Below are positions 36,961 through 48,874 of a stretch of 64,000 nucleotides of DNA, in pieces (position 1 is the first letter of the stretch; every line of letters begins with the position of its first letter). A program made the translations under genes and the position numbers. This DNA comes from Aphelocoma coerulescens (lineage: Eukaryota > Chordata > Aves > Passeriformes > Corvidae). The notes under the pieces are model-generated. The model was not told the origin of the DNA and searched no databases. It saw nothing but the letters and a program-made list of their open reading frames with translations. The stretch is from the NCBI RefSeq assembly GCF_041296385.1, contig NC_091023.1:5022924-5086923 (forward strand), given 5' to 3'.

Positions 36961-39247
36961 AGCAGAAACAGCATCAAAATGAAACTCTTCTCCCTGCACG
37001 CGTGCTATGTTCTAGCGGGGAACATGCAGCCTGCCCTAGGATAGTAAGTCTGTCCCCAGCTCTTGTCCCCAGACCCTGGGTAGGTGCATGACAGAGTCTG
37101 AGAGCACCGTTTGAGCTGGGACCATGAGAGCCATCATTTCACACTTGAAGAACTAGGGAGGCCTCCATAGTCCGTTCCAGTCTCTGCAGCATTCCCTGCA
37201 CAAGGTGACCACGTGCAGACTTTGGGAGCAGGAAATTTATCCCTATTTTCACCGTGGAAGTATCTAGTAGCAATGGATATTGCATAGTACTTTCATATCC
37301 AGTGTCTTTTATGAATAAAGCATAGACTAAGATACAAGCAGTTGCAGCTTTGGAGTTAGAAATCTTAAAATTAGATTAAATGAATTGACAATTTATTTTA
37401 TATTTATTTTACATGCTCTGTCAAAAACAAGTATCACAACAAAGATGTGCAAGAATCAGAGGGCATTCTGCTGCACTGCTGTTGCCTCAAGGACACAGCC
37501 AATCCTAAAACTGATCCCTCAGCATCAGAGTATTACTTCAGTAACTTGCACTTTTCTTCTCATCCACATCCTACCATAGGCTGGAGATGTGCACACATTC
37601 ATCTCCCCCAAAATGCTTCAAATGAAGCCCACAAGCAGCAGCTAAGAGACACGGCTGTGGCAGAACCTCTGCTTCCTCTCTCCATTCTTTCCTTTCCCAG
37701 GTGCATGGTTTTGGTGGCAGTAAAAGGATTCTGCTCCATTTCAGTTGTTTTGCTACGTTTACTCAGAAATTCTTGAGGTCCGGGCTTAGGTCATGGTATG
37801 AAATTCACTCATACCTATCTCAGGAATATTGTGTGAATCACAGATGATTCAGGTTGCATGCCCCATTTCTAGACAGCATATAAACACCTACAGCACTGCC
37901 AGCTGGTCACTCTGCATACATTTACTTCCCCTATTCACCCTCAGAAATTCATACATATCTTTTAACTCCCTCATGTCCCAGTTGGGAACTACCATGAAAT
38001 TTGTCTCAGCTGTGACTCAGAATTTACTTCTATGACAGTGGTGCTCAGGGATTTCAGCTAATGTCAGAGATGCACAGACAACTTGACAATGATGGGTTTC
38101 CATCTGGGATTTCCAAAGAGTAAAGCTGCAGCTTTTTTCATTCAGCCAGGGAGCTGGTCCTAAGCACTGGGGCAACACCAGATGCTTGTGACAGCAAGTG
38201 ATCAAAGCCCTCAGTGCTGAGAGAGCAAAGGCAGGGCTCTCAACACCATGATAATAAATAGTTTGTTTTCTTATTTCCAGATCAAGCCTCATGACTCTGT
38301 GCATGAGCTATACAAAGCATCAGAAAGCAAACCAGTTTTGCTTGACAAAATACTATGACCATTCAACTCTGATGTAATTAGTACAATGTTATTGTCCCTT
38401 AATTAGGTAACTCCAGCAGGGTTTAATCGATGGTACAGAGACCTTCTGAGGCAGAAATGGCAGCTTGGCACCCAACTGTGGCTGGCTTTTTCTGGCTAGA
38501 TTCCTAACCGCCAAACAACTCCTCTGCGTTCTGTTTTTCTTGCTCCACCCCAAAGTGCTGTGATAGAGATATCTGCAGTGTTTGGGCAGGCACCGTCAGA
38601 TGGAGAATTTAAAAACCTGGCAAAGATATGTCTCACAGTGTAATAATCTGTGCAACTTAGATTTTAATTCTGAGAAAGTGTCAGTCATCAGAAATGAAGC
38701 AGACATGATACTTCATGGGTATTCCTCATGAAAACACAGCATACTTGTTCTTTAAGGGGATTTAAAGTACAGGAAACTTCTGTCTCCAGAGGCTCATTTA
38801 GTTGCTTTAGTGCCTAATTAGCAACTTGAGATGAACCTCACCATTCCCACTGTAGTGGTCTCCAGCAAACAGAAGGCAGAGTCTATTTCATCTGCAGAAA
38901 TCTAATTCAAGAGTGTGATAGAGCTGACACCATCGTAGGTGAGACAGAGTTCTCACAAGACAATACAATGTCTCTACATCAAGCACACTATCATTGCCAC
39001 GAGTGATCTCTTCTTCACTAGAAAGTTGACCGTGCCTTTAAACAGCACCCTGTTTATCCACTCAGGGAGAAAACAACCCCAAATATGAAAAGCACATGAA
39101 AGATTCAATTCTAAAGCAGATTTCTGCTCAGACATGGATGCAGCAATCATCATAAACAGGTTAGAATGCTTATCACATAGTTTCCATACTCAATAACCAG
39201 AGCTTAAGTCTCTCATCATTCACACCCAGCCAGAACAGAGTACACAC

Positions 39248-39377
39248 CGGGAACAGAGATGCGCCGTTTCCAGCCCACGCAGTCCAGGCCTGTTGGAGTG
39301 CTCTGGGAAAATGGATGCAGTTTCAGTGGCAGGATGTCAAAGGCAACAGGAGATGTGATAGATGGACTTATTCCAGC
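39248..39377 (-). CDS. ARHGEF4: ARHGEF4 130-nt exon with the SQSTPTGL motif
   Basis: The exon encodes 43 residues plus one base (phase 1 at its end). The acceptor is very strong (ttttccctctcctgttgcag before 39377). The donor CCCG|gtgtgt (GT at 39246-39247) is weaker; a second possible donor lies about 24 nt further in, in CTGG|gtgtga. The core HPFSQSTPTGLDCVGWKRR resembles human ASEF (HPLSQSAPTGL...GW) and SPATA13 (FSQSTPIGLDRVGRRR), so this motif is a hallmark of the ASEF pair. In human ASEF it lies just before the acidic segment, the APC-binding core and the SH3 domain. Those should be in the next exon, which was not found in this window. Confidence 0.83.
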
Positions 39378-42300
39378 CTGCAACAGGAGAGGGAAAATAA
39401 AGGCAACAAACATTAAGTTTAGACACCCCATAGGACAAAATGTAGCATTCATCCCAGAGCACCTCTTCCCACCTCTGATACCTGCCCAGGTAAGTAAGCA
39501 GTACGTTAGTAGACACACATGGATGGTTATGGGTAGAAACGTTAGAAAACAGTGAGAAGGCAAGGAAAACTGCAAGGTAGTAAGAACAGAAGTGGATAAG
39601 CAGATACTGGATTCCTTCTTCTCATACAGCCACACACACCTCCATTCACAGATAGTTTCACTTCTTCCTATGAAGTGTTTCTAGTGTGCGGGGGAAGAAT
39701 ATCACTACAAGAGGTCATCCCCTAAGCTACAGAACTATTCCTACAGCTTTGTGACTAATAGTTCCTCTTCTAGTATTTAACATGAAAATAAAACTTTTCC
39801 CTTCAGAGATTTATTGGCACCAGTCCCCAGCCATATAGAATGTGGATAACAACATTCTTCTCTTCAGCTAAAGGTGCAAGTAAGAATTCTCACACTCTCC
39901 TATGCCTGGCTGATTGATTTTATAAAACTTATAGAACTTAATAAAGCTTTGAAAATTCTCTACCACTGCCAGATCTCATTGAATTAATAACTTTTGCTGG
40001 TTTAAAGGGGAAAACATATGGATATATACACATAGCTCATGGCCTGTAATACAGAGTTAGTAATTAATGCATACTGCAGGTATGCTTTTATCCCTTTTTC
40101 CTTTTCTCTCCCATGGATGCCACTTGCAGAAGATATCAGTGACTGCAAGTGACTGGGAGATCAGCTGGTTGGTAAGCACTGGTCCTCTGGGCATAGCCAG
40201 TTTTTCATCTCTATCCCTACTGCCCCTTCCTTTTGCCACTGTGACATTCAGTTACAACATATCCATCCTTCACTGAGCCAGGAACTTGGTATATTGAGGT
40301 CCACTATTCTCCCCAGGATCTTTCCCTCTCCCTACCAGCCCACAGCATGTCCCATCAGCATAAAGTCTGCTGACTAGTCTTGATGCTGAAACCTCTCCTG
40401 TAGATGGCCATTAGCCAAACCCTCCTTCCAAAACTAAGCAGCACACAGTGCTCACCCAGCTGAGAGTGCTGCTGTTCTGGGCCTGGTTTGGTTGTTTATT
40501 CCTGGACTTAACCTTTCTAAAGCAAAGAGAACACAGCCAATACTTTGGCACAAATCACCATGTCTTGAGGTGATCCCCGTTCAAATTAGCCTGTGCAGTG
40601 CCTGTTTTTCTAGAAAAGTCGTAGCAAAGAGTGTGTGGGAACACACATTCTTCTGGTGACAGTGAAAATCAAGCAAGACAACTTACTGGGCCACAGCTCT
40701 GAAAACATCAAGGTTAAATTCCCGATTATTTACATGAAAGGTGATAGAATGCACTATTGTTCTGTTTAAGACTAGAAAGAAGAACCCTGGCCTAAGGCTG
40801 TTACAATAAAAGCTGCAGGCTTCATTCTTATTAATTCCTGGGACACCAGAGCAAATTTTGGGTACAGGCATTATTTGATTCCTATAGAATGGAAGCCAGG
40901 CCTGTAGAACCCTAACTCAGGAGAAGAAGCATTTTCAGTGGTGTTAGTAATATGTGGGCAGGGTTTGCACAACCTTACAAGGGAGAGGATGGGAAATGAG
41001 GGACCAGACCATAGTAAAGATCCTCTCTCCTATATTTTCTGCTGGAGGTTCCAGGGGGTTATTTCTATGCTCCTATGCACAGCAGTTCAGTCCCTGGCAG
41101 AGGCTGGATCTCTGTTGTATATCCGTGCCTTGTCAGGTGCACAACTGGGAGAGACTTTTCTCATTAAATCCCCTCCTCAAAGTGTGTTCATTACCTTCTA
41201 AAAGTCTGAGGTGTCCACAGTGCTCATAACCATGGTACCACACAACAAAACTTCCTTTTCTCTTATTTTGGATGGGGTAAAATCAGATTTCCAGAAGTCA
41301 TATTCAGGGCAATAAGCTAAAGATCTATTTTTCACTGCTTGTTATTTCTCTTTCAAAATAAAAGAGCTTTTTCTGCATGATACCCCCTCTGGGTATAGCC
41401 CCCTGATGGGCCTTTTAGGAATCTCTCTAATTTGGCAGTGCACAAACTGTGCTCAAACAAATGCACGTAGAAGCCATGTCTGTGCTCCTATTGCTGTGCA
41501 CTCAAGAGGCATCAAGCTTAAGAGCCAGGGTTTAAGTTTTTGTAAAAACAGGAAAGCACAGGAGGCAATAGACAGGCAGTTCAGAGCAAAAATAAATCCC
41601 AAAACAGAGTCCATTGCCATTACAGCATTCCATATGTCAGTGGCTTGGGGTATTGTCTCTGCTCCAGTTAGGGAACTTATATTGCATTAAAAACAAGCAC
41701 GAGGACCCCAGGCTACAGCCTGAAACCCATCACCATGCAAAGGGCAAAGCCTATGGACAAGCAAAAAGAATACAGATTCATCTGCAGCTATGTTTCTCTT
41801 CTTCCCCTTGGGGTGGGCAGCATGGGGGGTGTTATGTTAAGACTTTAAGGCCCAAGATCAGAAGCTGCTCAGCTTGTTACTGGCAGCATCTCATTATAAG
41901 GGACAGCTGGGTCAAGCTTTGAGTATGACTGGGAATTTACACAGGCCGTTCCCATTTAAGGAAGCAGAGCGCCTTACAGGACCTAAGCAAAAAAAACCCC
42001 ACATATATAGAATTGCTTAGAACTGGCATTTTAAATGTTAGGGGTTTTTTTTTTAGTTTTAGGTAGTTTCTTGATTGTTTGTATGTTTTTCCCTGTCCCA
42101 ACTGCCAGCCCTCAGAGTAGCCTTATATTTCCATTATGCTCCTCTGTATACACTGACCTGAATGATAGAGTAGTATCAGAAATCAGCACTTGAACAATCA
42201 AGACTTCCTCCCTGCTCTGCCCTGTTTTTCCCCAATATTACAGCATTACATCACCTTATGGGCTGAGCTGATCTTGACTTAACACAATGTGACTTGTCAC

Positions 42301-44713
42301 AACAGAAGCCGCACATTCCAAGGCAGCCATGTCAGAAAACATCAGATTTATAATTTCAGATCTCCAAAGCCCCATACAGTCGCCTTGTTGCAGTCACAAA
42401 ACCACACAGACAATGAACATCTTACAGAGCTTCTTTTGTGATAATTTGTTTCTCCTTATTAAAAGGGATTCAGCATCCTTCTAAAACTGCCCTCAAACAC
42501 TGTGGCTTGTCACAGCACTCCCAAGACACTTGGGAGTATGATTAACCAGCGCTATTACAGGACTAGAGAATTACAAAGACAGAATAAAACAATTTGAAAA
42601 AGAAACTGTTTGATTACTATTATAAATAAAAAGCACAGTCTAAGAAATTCAGTTATATGGGCAGAAGAAAAAGCCTTTGAATTCCCACAGTCCTCTCAAT
42701 AAACCAGCATTTGGCTTTCTTGGCCTGCCCACAAAGATTAAAGTGTCAATAACCTACATAGCACAAATGGACAGAAAAAGTAAACCCCATACCTACCTAC
42801 ATGCTTCTACCCAGAGAAGAATGAACCAGAAAACTGTCTGAGGCGCAGGAGCCCCTGGGCAGAGAGGCCTCCGTGGGCACAGGGGCAGCTGCAAATCATC
42901 ATGCAGCTGATTGCAATTTAGAGGTAAGTTTGCACCAGAAAATAAGGGTGGAGATGCTTAAAGGAGAAGCTGTTTTCTGGCAGCCTCCAAATGTGCAGTC
43001 AATCAGCAAAGCAGACAGCATTCAAGCTGTGTAATCTGATGGCTCCAGGGGAAGCTATCGAGGGAACTGGTCACTCCTCTTAGGAGCGCTAATGGTCTCA
43101 GTGCTGGCCCACATGCCCTGCAGCATGGGCTAAATTTCCATCTCTATCCATGCTTGTCAAGGAATTGTGAAAAATATTTTTAGTACATTTCACTGATTTC
43201 TGTTAATCCCCGATCAGGCATTCACTTTCACTAGCCTGCTTCATCCCTGCTTCATCCCTGTACAGCACTAAGCACTCAGAACTTCAAACAAGGTAGAAAA
43301 GTAACCCAAGTCATTTATTTTTAAATTTTTTTGTATCCTAACATACACATGCCTCAGGAGCATTACTCATTGTCTCCATCACACAGGTGGTAGGGAGCTG
43401 AGCTAGGGAAGCATCCTCACTGAACTGAGAGTAGGAAACACATCACAGAATCACATCCAGCACCCATACGAGCAGCAACTGACAACACTTTGTTTTGAAG
43501 AGCCCGACACGTACAAAATAGCACAGATTTTTAGTCTCTTTCCTTAGAAGGGGAGAACGGTGGGCAGTTTTTCAGAAATGCTGTTTCTGGGGTTGGCCTG
43601 GTTTGCTGTCCTAGGTGTCTGTCGGTTTGATGGGAGCTCTCCCAGGTGGACAGGCACGAGGCAGCAGGTTTTCTCTGGGCAAGCCATAGTGGGCAGGCCA
43701 ATGTTTCCCCTTCAGCATCCACAGTACTATCTGTGCACATAAACTCAAGCACATTCTGAAGTGGTGATGGGACTACTGAGGCCTCAGATCCCCTCCAAAA
43801 CCGTCATTTTAATGTAAGAACAATGAGAAGCAGGCAACCAGGACAACAGAGAGAATGGGAAACAAATACAGATAACAGACCAAAACAGAAACCCCAGAGG
43901 AAAGTTTTTACTTGAATATCTGCTATGTGATTTCAAGCTTGATCAGAAACTTTCTCAATGTCATGAGAGGCTGCATAGAGTATCCCTTGATCTCATGTCC
44001 TATTTCCCCAGAAGTTCTTTTGTATGTATTAAGGCTAATTTTGGCTCTTGGATACAGATTTGTGACTCTCCCTGAAGGGAACAGACCTTAGCTCTGGATC
44101 CAAAAGTAACAGATGCCATCAGTGTGAGTCACAACAGCCACAAAGTTTTTCACAAGCAATCATAATGCTGAACTAAAAGTCTCCCTCAGTGGAGAGGAAA
44201 ATATTAATAGCTAAAAATTCAATGGCAATGTTCTCTTGAGCATTTCACAGCAGGAATTTTCTTCAGTAGGAATTGTGTAGTTGGCCTCAGATACAAGGGA
44301 AGTCTAATTTAGAAGTCTGTTATTAAAGATATATAGCAACACCACAGGGCACAGAATGAGATTTCATCTGTTTAATTTATACTGATTTAAGGAAACTTTG
44401 ATTTGCTCCTTTCCCTCCCCATCATTCAGTTCACAAAGCAACCTGATGCTCTTGCATTCCATTTCCAGCATCACACACGGCATGAACCATTTACTTACAG
44501 AGGCTAAGAAACCCACCACCTTCAGACATCATCACTTAAGAACCAGTTTAGTGTTTCATCAGTCTCCACAGAGTACCAGACCCACAGAAGTGCTGACAGA
44601 AGTGGCACCAGACAAAATGTAAGGACAGGAATATGATGATAGCAGAGAGAAGCAGCCGAAGCAGAGAGGAAGACAGTGCCAGGAAACGAGGAGGTTGGTG
44701 TAGGGCTTCTTAC
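39378..44713 (-). other. ARHGEF4: ARHGEF4 intron between the 130-nt and 327-nt exons
   Basis: A 5.3-kb intron bounded by gtaaga on the upstream side (minus strand) and ctcctgttgcag on the downstream side. No repeat family or extra exon is recognised. A perfect 11-bp tandem duplication (gcttcatccct) lies near 43240. Confidence 0.7.
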
Positions 44714-45040
44714 TTTTAAGGGGTCCTCTGGGAGATGTTGCAATTGAACCCCTCCCTCTGGCTGTGTCTCCTTCTCTAGCTTCCTTTTTTGATTCCTCTC
44801 CATCCAAACATCATCGAAGCTGAAGCACTTATAGAGGGCTTTAGGTCTCTTCCTCCTCGTCTCTGGAATCTCCTTGGCTTTTTCATCTGGAGCAAGGAAG
44901 GAGAGCCTCCGAGCTTTGCTCTCCAGAGTGGAGACAGGGCATGGGGATGGTGGAACCCGGGGGGGCCTCCTTTTGCGATGGGGAACCCATTTCTTATTTG
45001 GCCTCTTTTCAGGTGCCGTTTGACATTGCTTTTTAGACTC
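44714..45040 (-). CDS. ARHGEF4: ARHGEF4 327-nt exon with the FDDVW block
   Basis: The exon encodes 109 residues, phase 0 at both ends. The acceptor is ctgctgtttgtaaaacag before 45040 and the donor is TTAAAA|gtaaga (GT at 44712-44713). The first two thirds are strongly basic (KKWVPHRKRRPPR near residues 16-28, RRKRPK near 62-67), which resembles nuclear-localisation or acidic-lipid-binding clusters. Residues about 74-91 (SFDDVWMERNQKRKLEKE) line up with the VDDLWLEKTQRKKLQKQ block of human ASEF and are the best evidence for the gene's identity. The exon follows the giant exon in frame. Because both ends are phase 0, skipping it would keep the frame. Confidence 0.83.
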
Positions 45041-47329
45041 CTGTTTTACAAACAGCAGATGAAAACACAAGGTTTGTTGGATGGAAATTTTGTTTGCTTC
45101 AAGTCAGTTTGAACAGAAGATGGAAAAGCTCAGTTATTCAGCCACAGAACTACTCAGAAGAAAATGCTTAGGAGTACTCCACCCTGAAGCAGCAGCTCTG
45201 CTATCCTTTGAGAGTGTGATATACACTCCCTCCACACAGGACAGTGCCCTGTTCACCCTCACCCTAAATCCATATTACACTAACATTACCACCAAGATTT
45301 AGGTCACTCTGTCTGTATAATATTATTTACAAAGACAGACGATGTCGCTGAAAACAGAAAAATGACCTCTTGTCTGTTTCTGGTTTTCCAGCTGTATGTC
45401 ACTTACACAGTGTGAAAAGGCTTTGTAGATGCCTGCAGGTCTGACATATTAAGCCCTGTGCTTCCCGATGTGCTCTTTACACTATCCATTTTATTTGCTT
45501 GATGCTGGGCCAAGAGTAAGGAATTGCACTGCTTTGCCCTTCGCTGTCATTTGAGTGGTTGCACAAAATTACAGCTTTTATACTAGAACAACTTGAAATC
45601 AAGGGTGCCCTGAGGCAAGCAGCTACTACTCCAGGTAGCATCAGTGTTAGAGTCAATAATATTTAAGGTAGGAGATAACAACACTGGGGAATGGGTGAAC
45701 TCAGGAGTCTCATGACAAAAAAAAATGCTGTATCCTGACAATAGTATCTGTCCAGTTTCTCACAGATCATTTGAAGAACCCAAATAAAACAACCCTCAAA
45801 GCATTGCAGGCACTTCCTATCTATTTTCAATTAACCAACAATTCCAGATCAATTCTTCTTTGCCCCTGGTAAGAGATGCCACAGTCTAGAAAGATCCTGT
45901 GAGAAAGGTGTTTTGTGCCTAACCCCACCTTACTGGAGAGGAACAAGGAGAAGAACATGTGAATTTGAAACCTGGACATTTTAGGACAGTTTGCTCTTGC
46001 CTGCTGAGTAACACAATTATGCAAGTAAAATCGTGCCATGAACAGATTAATTAAACATGTAGTGAAGGGCCTGACAGATGGGCAAACTGGTAATGGTTCT
46101 GTCTTGCTGTTTTCAGCATAAAATCTTTGTCCTGGATGAAACCTGGAGAATGTTAACCATTAGCAGGTAATGAGAGAGGCTGCTCTGTGCTCCACCAGGC
46201 TTAGCTGAGTTACTTACCTGAGTGGTAGCCAGAGGTGTCCAGGGCAAGCTGATCCAGTGCAGTTTGGCACAGCACTAACACAGATAATGCTGACACAACT
46301 GGAAAAATACCTGGCTGGGTCTGGGAATACATACAAATCCCCATACTGGAGGGCACAATGGGAATTGAACTCAAGAGCTTCACAATTACGGATTTGTTTT
46401 GCACTAATGTCTTTACTGATGTGGAACAGAAAAGAACTTTCCTTCAAATTCACCAATAAACTGAATTTTATGACCTCGTTAGGAAGCAACACACATAAGG
46501 AAGACCATCCTTAGCGTACAGATGATAATTATTTTGGAAAGGCTTAACACTGCAAATATATATTTGCCCAATGTATTTTGTATTTTCAGAGATTCCTGAA
46601 AATACAGCTTCACTTAAAAAATTGAGGGTGCAGTTCTACTTCAGTTCACAATGTCATGAAAATGGAAATAAATAAAACCCTATCTATTTTAATAGATTAG
46701 ATGTTGTGTTTTGAAAGCTGTGACATTTACATTAATTTCGAGGCTCCAGCTACATTTGTCCAATTTTAGATATCTTATTCTGCAGCCTCCAGAAGAATCG
46801 TGAAAATCATGCTGTTTTTATATGTCTTAGATACCATTTAAATTTTTTATGGTTTTCTTTGAATAATTTAATCTAGCAATCAATTTAAGTAATTATTTAT
46901 TTGCTCCTAATGGTTACATTATAGCATGTGGGCTTGCCTTTTCAAGGCTTTACACATGCTTCATCTCTACACTCTTTTCTAGATATTCTTTTGAGCTGTA
47001 ATTTTCAGGTCAATGGTTTTATTCATCCTCTGAGAGGCTTCATCTGTTGACAGTGTGTATAGTCCAAGTCTTTTGCTTTTTCCTAGCCTGCAGTCTCTTG
47101 TTTGGAACATGGTGTCCAGTACTAAGTTTGTAGGTTAAGCTGGTGCCCATGAAAACAAAAGATTTTCGAGTAAAGCAAAGCACAGAAGGGAATAAAGCTA
47201 ATTCTCTTCCCCTTTTCCCCCCAGGAATTCTGATACTACAGCCCTCACTTCTCAAACTGCCACACAAACACTTCTTTGGATTCGAGACAGCACTAGATAA
47301 AAACCCACGCCAATCAACCAAAACACTTT

Positions 47330-47640
47330 CATGTGGGAATATGTGGGGAGAGGTTGAGAGAGTTGGGTTTATTCGAGCTGATAAGAGGGCACCAAAGGCA
47401 ATATAAGAGCAGTCACCAGCAATTGTATCTTTACATGGATGATGGATCCAAAGTCTTCTCAGTAGTGCCAGACAAAGCCACAAGCCAGCGGCTTGGAAAT
47501 GGCAGAATGGAAATGGCAGCTTGGAAAGTTCTTGTTGGGCATTAGGAAAAAATTTTCTGAAGAAGCATGTTTCCCAGAGAGGCAGTGAAACCTTCATCAA
47601 TGGAGCTTTTCAAGACTTGTCTAGATAAAGCCATGGTTTG
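47330..47640 (+). mobile_element. Degraded CR1 LINE fragment, forward orientation
   Basis: The segment contains gagaggttgagagagttgggtttattcgagctgataagaggg, then gcattaggaaaaaattttctgaagaagcatgtttcccagagaggcagtgaaaccttc and cttttcaagacttgtctagataaagccatgg. These follow the order of a CR1 3' region with small deletions. A TTTG/TTTC simple repeat directly follows. Confidence 0.78.
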
Positions 47641-47668
47641 TTTGTTTCTTTGTTTCTTTGTTTGTTTC
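47637..47668. repeat. TTTG/TTTC tetranucleotide repeat
   Basis: Alternating tttg and tttc units directly follow the CR1 fragment. This may be an expanded or mutated retroelement tail or an independent microsatellite. Confidence 0.75.
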
Positions 47669-48874
47669 TACACAAAAAATAAGGAGTTTCTATAAAAAAA
47701 TATGGAGAAAGGGTAGGATAAGACCATCTTGGAGGCTGTCTTAAAAGTTTAATATAAGCTGAGATGTGAGAGACAAAAGGCAACAGCAGCAAAAGCTGTG
47801 CAAGGCTCATTTGAGTTGAACATGAGCAGCCCTCAGCTGTTGTGAATTGATCAAGAAGTTCTGGATTAATGAACTACCTGAAAATTGTCTACTCAGGGTA
47901 TGCAGAAGTTCATACACTCTCTCAAGTGCCACTTTCAACAATCTGCTCAAAAAAAATTATCCTCCGATTTCTTAATGTCAAAACTCATCAGCAATAATTC
48001 TGAAAAAGTAGCATGATCAAGGCGTGTTCTGGGATCTCAGTTACAGCTCAGTCTCAGTCACCCTGAGGTGTTGTGCTTAGCCACTGAAAGAGATTCCTAA
48101 GCTCCCAGCCACTTAGAACTTGGGAAGTCCTCTCTGGGATTAAAAGCCTACTGACAGAGGAAGTCCCTGCTTTTAGAGGTCTCAGCCTATCAAGAAATCC
48201 CTACTGAAGATACAGTCTGTTCCATGAGATCCAGCCTATGCCAAGGTTTTAAGATGTTACCTGGATTAGAACACGACACAACCTGAAAAGGAGACCCTGA
48301 ATCTGTAGTTTGGGGGTTTTTTTCTGTCTGTTGTAGAAAAGGCAGAAAAGGACTTGTAGTAGCAACCAAAAGGTAACTTATGGTGACTGCAAAAGACACA
48401 TAGTACTTCAAAAGACAGCTACTCATTGTCTAAAGAAATTTTAGATTTTACTTCTTAAAAACTGACTGCTAGCCATAGGAATTCATTTCTTTGTTGCCTT
48501 TCACAACGAGAAACTTATTTACTATACTCTAGTTACAAGGCTTGATTCTGCTTTAAGAGGGGGTAAAATCCAGCTTAAAACTGGAGATGAGCACAGGGTG
48601 ATGACTGTGTGATCTTTAATGGTGGTGTGATTGCTCCATTCCTTCGGGTTTTTGTAGCAAATCCTCCCTTTAAGAGTGCATCAATTCACATAGTCTTGAA
48701 CAGAAACAAAGAATGAGTAGTGTTACCTATCTTAGACCAAGAGGAATATTTATACACTCATTTAACCAATGAGCCATTGAGCCATTAAAGAGTTTCACTG
48801 GAATTCCTAAACCATAGTAAAACAAAAGACTGCAAACCAAATCACCTCCTGATCATTCCCTGACAACAACTCAC

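Larger units (their letters stand above)
1..39247 (-). other. ARHGEF4: Large ARHGEF4 intron, running off the window
   Basis: This is the intron after the 130-nt exon, at least 39 kb long and with its acceptor not in view. Besides the CR1 copies, simple repeats, alternative first exon and CpG island listed separately, I see nothing supportable. I looked on the minus strand for the expected next exon, which would carry the APC-binding core (GGEQLAINEL), the SH3 motifs (ALWDH, WWWGR) or DH motifs, and did not find them. Stretches 1813-19649, 21833-31700 and 32226-36144 hold only short chance open frames. Confidence 0.6.
45041..48874 (-). other. ARHGEF4: ARHGEF4 intron between the giant and 327-nt exons
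   Basis: A 3.8-kb phase-0 intron bounded by gtgagttg and gtttgtaaaacag on the minus strand. It holds one CR1 fragment and a short tetranucleotide repeat. Nothing else is supportable. Confidence 0.75.

Noticed and set aside
36577..36999. Overlapping GC-rich frames on both strands of the CpG island
   Set aside because: CG-rich DNA has few stop codons, so open frames are expected. The only nearby minus-strand donor is weak and in the wrong phase for ARHGEF4.
39216..39247. Extension of the 130-nt exon frame to a stop (VYSVLAGCE)
   Set aside because: This is read-through past the likely CCCG|gtgtgt donor into the intron. Resemblance to ASEF ends at the donor.
47040..47600. Minus-strand 186-codon frame
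   Set aside because: About half of it is the antisense of a CR1 fragment and it has no family resemblance.
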